A DNA stretch of 64,000 nt from Mycolicibacterium sp. CH28 (GCF_004745805.1 NZ_SRLQ01000013.1:62001-126000); one strand, 5' to 3'; counted from the first letter of the stretch, positions 42,031 through 51,504 are shown. Translations and numbers: made by a program. The notes: generated from the sequence alone by a model not told the origin.

Positions 42031-42840
42031 GTGGCAGTGTCGGTGACCGAGGTAGTCGTAGAGCAGTTGTGGCGCGGACGTGTTATGGAGCTGCGGCTGA
42101 ACCGTCCTGGCCAGATGAACGCGCTCAACAGTGCGGTGATCGACGCGCTCGCAGCCGGGATACAGGCAGCGAAGGACGACTCCGCTGTCGCTGCGGTTTT
42201 CGTGACGGCCAACGGTCGCGCCTTCTCGGCAGGTGCCGACCTGATCGAGGCCAGGGAACGCCTTGCGTCGCCGGCGATCTTCCGCGAAGGGCTCAGCAGC
42301 TGGCTGCGCCTCTTCCGGGATATGGAACGGTGTCCGAAGCCGGTGATCGCGATCATCGACGGCTTGGCCATTGCCGGCGGCCTCGAGCTTGCGCTGTCGT
42401 GCGATGTCATCGTCGCCTCCGACCGGGCAAAGTTCGGTGATGGTCACATCGCCTATGGCCTCGTGCCCGGCGGCGGGGGAACGCGGCGACTACCTGACGC
42501 ACTCGGCACCCGGGCCGCGCGTTGGCTCATGTACACCGGCGCCACGGTGGATGCGCACACCGCGCTGGCTCTCGGCCTAGTGCAGCACGTGGTGCCCGTC
42601 GGCGAACTCGACGGTTGGACGGCCGATTTCGCCGAGACGCTGAGCAGCCGCAGCGCGCCTGCACTGGCGTTCATGAAGGCGATGACCGCATCCGGTCAGG
42701 TCACCGACGAGCGGCTCGAGCACGAGCTCGATGCCGCGGTGCACGTGGTCGCCGGACCCGACGCTCAAGAGGGCCTTGCGGCATTCGAGCAGAGGCGGGC
42801 GCCCGCGTTCCCGTCCGTCACAGCACATCAGAGGAGCTGA
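42031..42840 (+). CDS. enoyl-CoA hydratase/isomerase family protein
   Basis: The protein has 269 residues of the crotonase fold, with oxyanion-hole segments FSAGADL and IAGGLELALSCD. The first catalytic Glu of rat hydratase (E144) is present in GGLELA. The second (E164) aligns with a His in FGDGHIAYG, so ordinary water addition may be changed; hydratases, isomerases or thioesterase-like enzymes of the family could look like this. It is the first gene of a unit running to the ligase at 44469, six bases before its start. A GTG start has AAGGGG upstream. Confidence 0.82.
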   Translation: MAVSVTEVVVEQLWRGRVMELRLNRPGQMNALNSAVIDALAAGIQAAKDDSAVAAVFVTANGRAFSAGADLIEARERLASPAIFREGLSSWLRLFRDMERCPKPVIAIIDGLAIAGGLELALSCDVIVASDRAKFGDGHIAYGLVPGGGGTRRLPDALGTRAARWLMYTGATVDAHTALALGLVQHVVPVGELDGWTADFAETLSSRSAPALAFMKAMTASGQVTDERLEHELDAAVHVVAGPDAQEGLAAFEQRRAPAFPSVTAHQRS

Positions 42841-42846
42841 ACTGTC

Positions 42847-44469
42847 GTGGCTGTCGTGCAATTGACTGCAGAACTGGTCAACAGGTATGGCCAGGCCGGT
42901 ATCTGGCAGGACCGGCCGCTCTACGGAGTCGTCGACGAGATCGCCGGGCGCACACCGGATGCGGTCGCGGTCGCCGACCAACACGAACAAATTAGCTACG
43001 CCGAACTCGTCCGGCGCAGCTCCAACCTCGCCGCCTGGCTGTTGGCGCAGGATCTGGCGCCGGGGGCGCCAGTGGCGGTTCAGTGCGGCAACCGCACGGC
43101 GCTGGCGGTGACGCACTTGGCGTGCGATCGCGCCGACCTGGTCTTCATCCCCCTGTCAAGCGGCTGGCGTCGGTCGGAGATGGCCCATCTGCTGGGTGCT
43201 TCTGGCGCCGAGGTGCTGGTCGCGTCAGCGCCGCTGAAGGGTTTCGACTACCTGGCCACCGTGGCAGAGCTGCGCCCCAGCCTGCCGCACCTGCGGTTGG
43301 TCGGTGGCATGGACGGCGTTGGCGGGGATTTCGACTTCGACGCGATCTGCACTACGGATCGGCCGTTCGCTGCGCCATCGCGTGATCCCAATGCGCCCCG
43401 CTTCGTCATGGTCACCTCGGGGACGACCGGCCTGCCGCACATGTCGCTGTGGTCGGACAACAACCTGTGGTACTTCATGTCGACGTACGTTGCGGCGACG
43501 CAGATGGCAGCCGGCGACGTTGCGCTCGGGATGGCGCCCGCCAGCACCGGCGGTGTGGGCTATGTCTTTCCCGTCCTTGGCCCCCTGCTGTGTGGAGCGA
43601 CGTCGGTGCTGCTCGAGAACTGGACGGCGGAAAACGGGCTCGATCTGCTCGAGTCGGTCCGGGCGACCCATGCCACTGCCATTCCGACGCAAATACTGAA
43701 GTTGCTCAATGAGCCGTCGATCAAGGGTCGCGACTTCGGCTCGCTGCGCACCTTCACCAATGCCGGTGCCGCAATGCCCCCGGAAGCGGGCCGGGAGATG
43801 GAGCGTGTCTTCGGCTGCATCGAGCACGTCTGCTATGGGGCGACCGACGGTGGCTCGTTGGCGATGCTTCGCTACGACGACCCGCCGGAGAAGCGGTATA
43901 CAACGGTGGGTCGAGTCTCCGAATTCAACGAAGTGCGCCTGGTGGACAACGCCATGAATGACGTGGAGCCGGGCGCGGTCGGCGAGATCATCTGGCGTGG
44001 CCCCACCAAGAGCTTTGGCTACTTGAACGAGCCCGAACGAACCGCAGCGGCGTTCTCCGAGGACGGCTGGTACCGCTCAGGGGACCTCGGCACCCTCGAT
44101 GACGAGAACTACCTGAGCATCGTCGGACGGGTGAAGGACCTGGTGATCCGGGGCGGTCAGAACATAAGCCCCCGCGAGCTGGAAGATCTGATCATCGCTC
44201 TGCCCGAAGTGGCGGATGTCGCCGTCATCGGCATCCCCGACGAGCTGTTCGGTGAGCGGGTCTGCGCCTGCTTGGTGCTCCGGCCGGGTGCTGAGCTGTC
44301 CGACGCGAAACTGCTCGCCGAACTGCGCAAGCACGGCGTCGCGACGTTCAAGCTGCCTGAACGCGTCGAGATCTTCGAGGACTTCCCGAAAAGCGCTGGC
44401 GGGAAGGTCAGCAAACTCGAATTGAGAGCTTTGGTCGCCAAGCGGGACGGCGCTGCGGTCGACGTCTGA
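42847..44469 (+). CDS. AMP-forming acyl-CoA ligase (FadD-like)
   Basis: The protein has 540 residues. It activates a carboxylic acid as acyl-adenylate and then the CoA thioester. Motifs seen are the ATP loop TSGTTGLPHMSL, A5 CYGATDGGS, A7 YRSGDLG, A8 GRVKDLVIRGGQNISPRELE (positions 420-440) and the A10 Lys in SAGGKVSKLEL. The usual Lys in the ATP loop (TGxPKG) is His here. It presumably activates the acid that enters this pathway or a released intermediate. It follows the crotonase gene directly and precedes the hydratase gene. Confidence 0.85.
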   Translation: MAVVQLTAELVNRYGQAGIWQDRPLYGVVDEIAGRTPDAVAVADQHEQISYAELVRRSSNLAAWLLAQDLAPGAPVAVQCGNRTALAVTHLACDRADLVFIPLSSGWRRSEMAHLLGASGAEVLVASAPLKGFDYLATVAELRPSLPHLRLVGGMDGVGGDFDFDAICTTDRPFAAPSRDPNAPRFVMVTSGTTGLPHMSLWSDNNLWYFMSTYVAATQMAAGDVALGMAPASTGGVGYVFPVLGPLLCGATSVLLENWTAENGLDLLESVRATHATAIPTQILKLLNEPSIKGRDFGSLRTFTNAGAAMPPEAGREMERVFGCIEHVCYGATDGGSLAMLRYDDPPEKRYTTVGRVSEFNEVRLVDNAMNDVEPGAVGEIIWRGPTKSFGYLNEPERTAAAFSEDGWYRSGDLGTLDDENYLSIVGRVKDLVIRGGQNISPRELEDLIIALPEVADVAVIGIPDELFGERVCACLVLRPGAELSDAKLLAELRKHGVATFKLPERVEIFEDFPKSAGGKVSKLELRALVAKRDGAAVDV

Positions 44470-44559
44470 TCGCCTGCGCCACTGGTGTGAGAAGCCCTGC
44501 GGCTCAAATGTTCTAATCCGCGGAACCGCCATTGGCGCTAGTGGTGCGCACCGACTTCC

Positions 44560-45408
44560 ATGGTCCCCATGGGATTTGAACTGCACACCTCCGACGTCAC
44601 ATCGCCGGCGAGTCTCGATCCCGGTGTCGTGCAGGCACGCCGGCGTCTGGATGCGGCTCAGCGCGCCGGTATCCCGTGTGCGCCGATCCGAGAGCTCGTC
44701 GGACCCGACGACATCGCCCGCGCCTATGACATACAGCGCTTGTTCGTCGACGCGCGAGTCGCCGAAGGCCACCGCAGGGTGGGCCGCAAGATCGGCATCA
44801 CCTCCCCATCCGTGCAGGCTCAACTCGGGGTCGATCAACCGGATTTCGGGGTTCTGTTTTCCGACATGTGCGTCGAGCAGAACGCAGTCGTCGAGATCGA
44901 CGGTCTGTTGCAGCCGCGCATCGAAGCCGAGATCGCGTTCGTCCTGGTTCGTGACATCGACGAGGAGAATCCCTCCCTCTCGACGGTCACCGCGGCGGTG
45001 GGCGCCGCACTGCCCGCCCTGGAGATCGTGGACAGCCGCATCGCCGACTGGGATATCAGCATTGCCGACACCGTCGCCGACAATGCATCGAGCGCCAAGT
45101 ACGTCCTCGGCGAAAGCAGCGTGGACATTGGCGCCATCGACCCCGTTGCCGTAGCGATGGTGCTGCGCCGCAACGGTGAAGAAGTGTCGACCGGCACCGG
45201 CGCCGCGTGTCTCGGCAGTCCGCTGGCCGCCCTGCAATGGCTGGCACGGGTCGCCGTCGAATACGGCGACCATCTTCGGGCCGGCGAGGTCATCCTCAGC
45301 GGCGCCCTGGGCCCGATGGTCGCCGTAAGGCCAGGGGACCACTACGAAGCTACGTTGACAGGCGTGGGCAGCGTCAGCGCAACCTTCTCACCGGCCGAGT
45401 CGAAATAA
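44560..45408 (+). CDS. 2-hydroxypenta-2,4-dienoate hydratase (MhpD/HsaE-like)
   Basis: The protein has 282 residues of the fumarylacetoacetase-like 2-keto-4-pentenoate hydratase family. It adds water to 2-hydroxypentadienoate to give 4-hydroxy-2-oxovalerate. Seen are GRKIGITSP, QPDFGVLF, LLQPRIEAEIAFVL (two metal Glu), and DSRIADWDI. The two genes after it encode the next two enzymes in reverse chemical order (dehydrogenase, then aldolase), the same order as hsaE-hsaG-hsaF. A close second copy lies at 54185, with about 35 bp of matching upstream sequence. Confidence 0.9.
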   Translation: MVPMGFELHTSDVTSPASLDPGVVQARRRLDAAQRAGIPCAPIRELVGPDDIARAYDIQRLFVDARVAEGHRRVGRKIGITSPSVQAQLGVDQPDFGVLFSDMCVEQNAVVEIDGLLQPRIEAEIAFVLVRDIDEENPSLSTVTAAVGAALPALEIVDSRIADWDISIADTVADNASSAKYVLGESSVDIGAIDPVAVAMVLRRNGEEVSTGTGAACLGSPLAALQWLARVAVEYGDHLRAGEVILSGALGPMVAVRPGDHYEATLTGVGSVSATFSPAESK

Positions 45409-45415
45409 GGACACC

Positions 45416-46348
45416 ATGTCTGCGCGAACCAAGGTAGCCATCATCGGATCCGGGAACATCGGAACGGATCTGATGTTCAAGGTCATGAGGTTGTCGGAAT
45501 CATTGGAGGTCGCGGCGATGGTCGGCATCGACGCCGCCAGCGACGGCTTGGCTCGCGCCAACCGGCTCGGAGTTCCGATCACCACCGACGGCGTCGACGG
45601 GCTGCTCGCGATGCCCAACTTTGGTGACATCGGCATCGTCTTCGACGCCACCTCGGCGGGCGCGCACCTGAAGAACGACGCCGCGTTGCAGCTCTCCGAC
45701 GTCAAGGTCGTCGACCTGACCCCGGCGGCGATTGGCCCATTCGTAGTCCCCGCCGTCAACCTCGACAGCCTGATCGACAGCCGCAACGTCAACATGGTTA
45801 CCTGCGGCGGCCAGGCGACCATTCCTATCGTGGCCGCCATCGCGCGGATGTCTCCGGTGCCCTATGCCGAGATCGTCGCCTCGATCGCTTCGCTGTCCGC
45901 GGGCCCCGGTACACGGGCGAACATCGACGAGTTCACCGAGACGACAGCGCGCGCGATCGAACAGGTCGGCGGCGCGAAACGGGGCAAGGCGATCATCGTG
46001 CTCAACCCCGCCGACCCGCCTCTGATCATGCGGGACACCGTGCTCGCCTTGGCCGAAGCTGTCGATCCTCAGTCGATCAGGGATTCGATCGAGGCGATGG
46101 TGGCCGACGTCGCGAAGTACGTCCCGGGATACCGTCTGCGACAACAGGTTCAGATCGAGGCCGTCGCTTCCAACGATCCTCGTCGTCGCCTGGTTGCTCA
46201 GGAGTCGGCGGGCAACGATCTGCTCCAGGTCACCGTGTTCTTAGAAGTCGAAGGTGCGGCACACTACCTGCCCTCCTATGCGGGCAACCTCGACATCATG
46301 ACGTCAGCCGCCCTGCGGGTCGCCGAGGTTCAGGCCGTGCGCGCATGA
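45416..46348 (+). CDS. acetaldehyde dehydrogenase, acetylating (MhpF/HsaG-like)
   Basis: The protein has 310 residues. It oxidises acetaldehyde (or propionaldehyde) to the acyl-CoA with NAD and CoA. Seen are GSGNIGTDLMFK (NAD loop) near residue 11, the active Cys in MVTCGGQATIP, and SAGPGTRANIDEFTE. It forms a channel complex with the aldolase, whose gene overlaps it by four bases (ATGA). An AAGGACACC ribosome site precedes the ATG. Confidence 0.93.
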   Translation: MSARTKVAIIGSGNIGTDLMFKVMRLSESLEVAAMVGIDAASDGLARANRLGVPITTDGVDGLLAMPNFGDIGIVFDATSAGAHLKNDAALQLSDVKVVDLTPAAIGPFVVPAVNLDSLIDSRNVNMVTCGGQATIPIVAAIARMSPVPYAEIVASIASLSAGPGTRANIDEFTETTARAIEQVGGAKRGKAIIVLNPADPPLIMRDTVLALAEAVDPQSIRDSIEAMVADVAKYVPGYRLRQQVQIEAVASNDPRRRLVAQESAGNDLLQVTVFLEVEGAAHYLPSYAGNLDIMTSAALRVAEVQAVRA

Positions 46349-47391
46349 CCGGCAACGGCGCCGCCGCCCCCGAAGCACCTGTGTGTGAGATCGGCGTCTA
46401 CGTCCAGGACGTCACCCTGCGCGACGGTATGCACGCGGTCTCCCACGGCTTGTCGATCTCCGATGTCCGCACGATTGCGGTCGCACTCGATCAGGCGGGC
46501 GTTGCTGCGATCGAAATCGCTCACGGCGACGGCCTCGCCGGTGGCAGCTTGACCTACGGTCCCGGCGCACACACCGATGCGGAATGGATCACCGCAGCGC
46601 GTGAGGTCGTCAAGCACGCGCAGCTCACCACCCTGCTGTTGCCCGGGATTGGCACGATCGCCGACCTGAAGGCCGCCGTGGACCTTGGCGTGACCTCGGT
46701 GCGGATCGCCACCCACTGCACCGAGGCCGACATCGCCATCCAGCACATCACGACTGCGCGCAACCTCGGCCTGGACGTCGCCGGCTTCCTGATGATGAGT
46801 CACATGGCCACGCCGTCGGTGCTCGCTGACCAAGCCAAGATCATGGAATCCTCCGGGGCCCAATGCGTTTACGTCACAGACTCCGGTGGTCGTCTGACGA
46901 TGACAGACGTGCGGGACCGGGTACGTGCCTACCGCGCGGTACTCGACCCGAGCACGACCATTGGCATCCACGCCCATCACAATCTCGGTCTGGCCGTCGC
47001 CAATTCGGTGGTCGCGGTGGAGGAGGGCACGCACCGCGTCGACGCGTCGCTGGCCGGTCTGGGCGCCGGCGCCGGCAACTGCCCGTTGGAGGCCTTCATC
47101 GCCGTCGCCGACATCCTCGGCTGGAATCACGGGTGCAACCTGTTCGGTCTGATGGACGCGGCCGACGACATCGTCCGGCCGCTCATGACCAGGCCTGTGC
47201 GCGTCGACCGCGAGACGCTGTCGCTTGGCTATGCCGGCGTGTACTCGAGCTTCCTACTTCACGCGGAGCGGATCGCGGCAACGTACGGCCTCACCGCGCG
47301 TGACCTCCTGGTCGAGGCCGGCCGCCGCAAAATGGTCGGCGGCCAAGAGGATCTGCTCGTCGACATCGCGCTCGACCTCGTCGCACCCTGA
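46345..47391 (+). CDS. 4-hydroxy-2-oxovalerate aldolase (MhpE/HsaF-like)
   Basis: The protein has 348 residues. It cleaves 4-hydroxy-2-oxovalerate (or a longer homologue) to pyruvate and an aldehyde that passes to the partner dehydrogenase. Seen are VQDVTLRDGMHAV (with catalytic RDG), the metal motif GIHAHHNLGLAV, and the DraG-type C-terminal domain ending VGGQEDLLVDIALDL. It closes the lower meta-cleavage unit. Confidence 0.93.
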   Translation: MTGNGAAAPEAPVCEIGVYVQDVTLRDGMHAVSHGLSISDVRTIAVALDQAGVAAIEIAHGDGLAGGSLTYGPGAHTDAEWITAAREVVKHAQLTTLLLPGIGTIADLKAAVDLGVTSVRIATHCTEADIAIQHITTARNLGLDVAGFLMMSHMATPSVLADQAKIMESSGAQCVYVTDSGGRLTMTDVRDRVRAYRAVLDPSTTIGIHAHHNLGLAVANSVVAVEEGTHRVDASLAGLGAGAGNCPLEAFIAVADILGWNHGCNLFGLMDAADDIVRPLMTRPVRVDRETLSLGYAGVYSSFLLHAERIAATYGLTARDLLVEAGRRKMVGGQEDLLVDIALDLVAP

Positions 47392-47427
47392 CCGCCGGCG
47401 AGCCGATCACCTTGTGTCGAAACGCTA

Positions 47428-47721
47428 TTGCCTACGCTGTTGTCGGCCAACCTCCCGGCCGACTTCGCGCCGCCCGCCGTGGCGGCCGCCCGGTTCTTCG
47501 AGCGCCTCAGTCAGGAAACCGAGCTCAACTGGACGTTCCTGTCACCGCCTCCCGGTATCGGGCCAGGTGAGCGTACCGGGGTGTTCCGAGTCGGTCGTGA
47601 CGAGCTGCTGGCCCGGCCCTACGGTCCGCCCGCGATCTCCTACGACGACTACGCGATCGCTATCGTCGACGAGCTCGAGAACCCGACGCTCGTCCGCCAG
47701 CGATTCACGGTCGGCTACTAG
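47428..47721 (+). pseudogene. NAD(P)-binding NmrA-like oxidoreductase, C-terminal fragment
   Basis: The 97 residues match the C-terminal half of small SDR-like (NmrA/YwnB) proteins: NWTFLSPPPGIGPGERTG, then ISYDDYAIAIVDELENPT and FTVGY. The N-terminal cofactor-binding half is absent; the upstream sequence is the aldolase gene. It is thus a truncated remnant. Confidence 0.65.
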
Positions 47722-47754
47722 AGAAGGCCGAGGGCACTCTCTACCTGTGGAGAC

Positions 47755-47915
47755 GCTTCGGCTGTTGTGACCACCACCCAATCGACGAGGGCGGTCGCTG
47801 GGGCGGGGATCGATCGGAGGCGCCGTCAGGGCGGCAACGGTGCCGCGCAACCTCGTCTCGGTGACGGTGCGATGGTGGCTGAACGTGTCGACCCCTGTCT
47901 TGCCGTGGTAGGTCC
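47755..47915 (-). pseudogene. aldehyde dehydrogenase C-terminal remnant
   Basis: YHGKTGVDTFSHHRTVTETR and RLRGTVAALTAPPI match the end of the intact dehydrogenase at 56238-57746 (YHGKDGFDTFTHYRTITESR). A frameshift follows; in the neighbouring frame SIGWWSQQPKRLHR matches the last residues of the intact copy. All upstream domains are missing. Confidence 0.75.
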
Positions 47916-48238
47916 CTTGTTCCCCTTGCGGCAGGTCTGGGCCCACAGCGGATGCGGCGACCCGCGTCCATCCGTATTGCGCTGCGATGCAGATACTTTG
48001 ACACTATTCGGCGTCACCGGCCAAAGGTCTCTGCCCCCGATGAAGCGGCGTTGTTCCGGCCGCCGGAATCACATATTCACCTCTGGTGAGGTAACGCGCA
48101 TGGTCAGAACGCGCGTCCGCGGGCGCATCGAAGGAGAGAGATGTCGAAAAGCAGCACTGCTCGGAAGACAGTTGCGTCTTCCGGAGACCGGTTGATCGCA
48201 GCGATTGGTTCAGTCGATGTTCGAGTGGGTGGGCAACG
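47916..48238. other. no gene recognised; leader of the CoA-transferase gene
   Basis: About 320 bases with no protein I can support. Open frames here lack ribosome sites or family matches. The stretch likely holds the promoter of the class III CoA-transferase gene and leftovers of the decayed copy to its left. Confidence 0.4.
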
Positions 48239-50497
48239 GTGATCGCCGACGACGCTCCGCTGCTCGATGACGTCACCGTAGGCGAGGTCGGACGTAGTGA
48301 AGCCCTCGCGTGGTCCGGTCGAGTGCTTTCCGACCTAGGCGCCAAGGTCGTGCGATGGAATCCCGTCGACGAGACCGGCGCCTACAGCGCGTTCTTGCAC
48401 CGCGGGAAGGGTCAGATCGGTGCTAGCACAAAGCTCGACGTCCTGATCTACGACGACGACGAGGGACGCCGGCTGGCCGACGAATTCAGGCGGGACAATC
48501 CGCGGCTCGTCGTCGTGTCGGTGAGCGACTACGGCACCACCGGGCCAATGGCCGGCACACCCGCAAGCGAACTCACCCTTCAGGCGGAAGCAGGAATCGT
48601 TGCGGTCCATCCCACGCACGGCGGGCCGCCCGTCAGCATGGGGGTGAACCTCGCCGAACAGCTAGCGGGCCGCTGGGCCGTCATCGGTGCGCTAGCGGGA
48701 CTGCTCGCGGTGGAACGCGGGGCCCCTGGCACGGAGGTCGACGTGTCACGCTTCGAGTCGGTCGTCTCGGTGTTGCAGTATCCCTGGTTGATGGCCCAGT
48801 TCCCGGACAGCTACGCCTATCCGGTACCGCAGATGGCGGTGCCGGGCATCGAGCCCGCCAAGGACGGCTGGGTGTGCGTCGTGGCGGTGAGTCCGCAGCA
48901 GTGGAGCGCCTTCAAGCAGCTCGCTTCGGATTCGCGTCTCGACAATCCGCGCTTCGACTTGCTCGTCGAGCGCATACGGCTGGCGGAGGAAGTCCGGCCC
49001 ATCCTCCACGAGTTCACGCGGCGCCACACCGTAGCCGAGCTGGTGGCCATGGGTACTGCGAATCGGCTTCCGATCACCCCCGTCACCGAGCCCGCCACAG
49101 CCGGTGACTTCGGTCCGTATGCGGAGCGAAACCGTCTCATTACCAACGAAGATGGCAGTTATGCGGGCCCCCGGAGCCCCATCCGTGCAGACATCGGCAG
49201 CAGTGCACCAGGTGCGGGGGCGCTCACGACCGCCGCGGGCACCCCACAGCGACCGCTACGGGGGGTGCGGGTCGCCGAGATCGCCAGCTTCCAGGCAGGT
49301 CCGTTGGTTGGTTCATATCTCGCAGCGTTGGGTGCCGACGTCATCCGGGTCGAATCGACAGCCAGACCCGATGTGATGCGGTTATCCGGAACCCCGTCGA
49401 CCGTCGACAGATTCTGGGAGCGCTCCGCCCCGTTTGCCGGGGTGAACGTCGACAAGAGGTCCATTGCCGCCGAACTCACCGACCCCCGAGGTCGCGCGAT
49501 CATCGACAGGCTGATTTCGTCCAGCCATGTGCTCGTGGAGAACTACGTGCCTCGAGTACTCGATGATCGCGGGCTGGACTACGCCGGAGTGAAGGCGCTA
49601 CAACCGACGATCGTGATGACCCGGATGCCGGCATGGGGGTCCACCGGTCCCTGGCGGGACCAACCGGGATTCACTTTTACGGCCAACGCCGCCTCGGGTA
49701 TCAGCTGGATGACCGGTTACCCGGAGGGCGAACCCCTCTTGTCAGGAACCGTCTTCGACCCGATAGCAGCGATCACGGCGACCGCCGCCACGCTTGCCGC
49801 GATTCTCCGCCAACTCCGCAGCGGCTTGGGTGCACAGCTCGAGATCGCGCTTTGTGATGTGGCGCTGGAGGTTTCAGCACCACACATCACTGCCGCTTCA
49901 GAAGGACGGCAGCCCGTCCGTTCGGGCAATCGGCGCGAGGGGATCGCGCCTCAAGGCATCTATCGCACATCAGATGCGCGGTGGGTGGCGATCAGCGTTA
50001 CCACAGACGAGCAATGGAGTGCGCTCACCGGTATCTCCGGCGTACCGGCTTGGGCCGCGGAGGCCAGTCTGAACACGCACGCGGAACGAATGCTCCGACA
50101 CGGCGACCTCGACGAGATGTTGTCGGACCTATGCGCAGAACACGGCGCGGAGCACCTTGTATCGACCCTGCGAGCGCTCGGCATCCCGGCGGCAGAGATG
50201 AAGGTGGGCACGGACCTGACCGAGCATCCACAGCTGCTGGCCCGCCAGCGCGTCTATGCTCTCGAACACCCGATCGTGGGCCCGGCACGGTACATCGGCT
50301 TGCCGGCGCGATTCAGCCATGCTCCGACGGCATCGTCTGATCGCCCAACCCCGTTGTTCGGTGAACATTCCCGCGAAGTGCTCGGCGAACTGGGGTTCAG
50401 CTCCGATGAGATTGACACGCTGGATGCGGCGGGAGCACTTGGGCAGTCGCCGTTCGGACTGCCATTCGCGCAGCGCCAGCACCAACCACAGCAATGA
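48239..50497 (+). CDS. two-domain class III CoA-transferase (CaiB/BaiF-like fusion)
   Basis: The protein has 752 residues, about twice a usual class III CoA-transferase. Domain 1 (about 1-320) and domain 2 (about 335-752, starting LRGVRVAEIASFQAGPLVGSYLAALGADVIRVE) are both CaiB-like. In domain 1 the usual catalytic Asp after VDVS is replaced by Glu (VDVSRFESVV); domain 2 keeps Asp (LCDVALE). So only the second half may be catalytic. These enzymes move CoA between an acyl-CoA and a free acid. A GTG start. Tandem fusions of this type occur in actinobacterial degradation clusters. Confidence 0.85.
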   Translation: MIADDAPLLDDVTVGEVGRSEALAWSGRVLSDLGAKVVRWNPVDETGAYSAFLHRGKGQIGASTKLDVLIYDDDEGRRLADEFRRDNPRLVVVSVSDYGTTGPMAGTPASELTLQAEAGIVAVHPTHGGPPVSMGVNLAEQLAGRWAVIGALAGLLAVERGAPGTEVDVSRFESVVSVLQYPWLMAQFPDSYAYPVPQMAVPGIEPAKDGWVCVVAVSPQQWSAFKQLASDSRLDNPRFDLLVERIRLAEEVRPILHEFTRRHTVAELVAMGTANRLPITPVTEPATAGDFGPYAERNRLITNEDGSYAGPRSPIRADIGSSAPGAGALTTAAGTPQRPLRGVRVAEIASFQAGPLVGSYLAALGADVIRVESTARPDVMRLSGTPSTVDRFWERSAPFAGVNVDKRSIAAELTDPRGRAIIDRLISSSHVLVENYVPRVLDDRGLDYAGVKALQPTIVMTRMPAWGSTGPWRDQPGFTFTANAASGISWMTGYPEGEPLLSGTVFDPIAAITATAATLAAILRQLRSGLGAQLEIALCDVALEVSAPHITAASEGRQPVRSGNRREGIAPQGIYRTSDARWVAISVTTDEQWSALTGISGVPAWAAEASLNTHAERMLRHGDLDEMLSDLCAEHGAEHLVSTLRALGIPAAEMKVGTDLTEHPQLLARQRVYALEHPIVGPARYIGLPARFSHAPTASSDRPTPLFGEHSREVLGELGFSSDEIDTLDAAGALGQSPFGLPFAQRQHQPQQ

Positions 50498-50703
50498 ACG
50501 CGGAGTGCAGCCGCTGACGAGCACGTTGTTTGAATTGCCAAGGCGTGGTCGAGGCCGTCATCGACTTTGTCAGGCACGATTGTCAGTAGCGCTGCCCGCG
50601 TTACGGTTCCGCCCGTCCCCGCCTCGGATGGTGACAGTGAGGCACGGGGGCCGAGGGATGCGCCACAACTAGATCGGCATAGCTGGTGAGCTTCCGGGGT
50701 GCG

Positions 50704-51504
50704 TCAAGACCGTGTGTAGGTTGCTGATCGTCGCTCGATCTGGGCCGACACCGCCTCGACAAAGTCATCTGTCGCGGCGCATGCGCTCGCGCTGTCGACT
50801 TCGGCCCGCAGTTGAGCGGTGAGGCTGGTCTCCAGAGAGGTGCGCAGCAGCGCCTTCGTCCGGAGTAGCGGGATCGGTGCGACGGCGAGCAGGTCCGCGA
50901 CGATTGCCTCGGTTCTGCGTTCAAGCTCGGCGTCCTCGGTCGCCCAATTCGCGAGGCCGAACCGTTCGGCGTCGGTGGCGCCGATCTGTTCGCCGAGGAG
51001 GCACAGTTGCATGGCCTTCGACGGTCCGACTCGGCGTGGGAGAAGCCAACTTTCGCCGTGATCAACAGTGTGCCCCAGGCGCACCTGCGGCATCGTGATC
51101 TTGCCGGTCTCAGACAGCACCACCAAGTCGGCGGCGAGCACGAAGAGCGCACCGAGGCCGACAGCATGCCCGCGCGCACTGACAATCAGCGGCTGTTTGA
51201 GATTGAGAAGCGCGATGGTGAGGGGATGGATCACCGTCCGCATTCCCTCCGCGAACGTCGACAAGCGGGTGTCTGACTGTGCCTCCAGGACCGAAGCGAT
51301 GTCACCGAGGTCGGAGCCGGCGCAAAAATCCGATCCAGCGCCGCGCATTACCACGATGTCGACGTCATCGTTGTCGGCAAGCCGGTCAACGGCTTCGCGC
51401 AACGAAGTCAGCATCGAACTGGTGAGCGCGTTTTTCGCGGTGGGCCGATCGAGGGTCAACCAGGCCACCCGATCGGTCTGCTCGACCCTGACTTGTCCAT
51501 CCAT
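50704..51504 (-). CDS. crotonase-fold protein lacking both hydratase glutamates
   Basis: The protein has 266 residues of the enoyl-CoA hydratase superfamily (LTLDRPTAKNALTSSML, DFCAGSDLGD). The oxyanion-hole regions are kept, but the position of E144 holds a Leu (VGLGALFVLAAD) and that of E164 a Gln (TMPQVRLGH). A normal hydratase reaction is therefore unlikely; hydrolase, isomerase or dehalogenase-like activity is more plausible. It is divergent from the P450 gene across about 300 bp, which may be a shared control region. Confidence 0.8.
   Translation of the reverse strand: MDGQVRVEQTDRVAWLTLDRPTAKNALTSSMLTSLREAVDRLADNDDVDIVVMRGAGSDFCAGSDLGDIASVLEAQSDTRLSTFAEGMRTVIHPLTIALLNLKQPLIVSARGHAVGLGALFVLAADLVVLSETGKITMPQVRLGHTVDHGESWLLPRRVGPSKAMQLCLLGEQIGATDAERFGLANWATEDAELERRTEAIVADLLAVAPIPLLRTKALLRTSLETSLTAQLRAEVDSASACAATDDFVEAVSAQIERRSATYTRS

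Noticed and set aside
44077..45342. Minus-strand open frame of 421 codons across the ligase and hydratase genes
   Set aside because: It is the antisense of two clear genes with conserved motifs.
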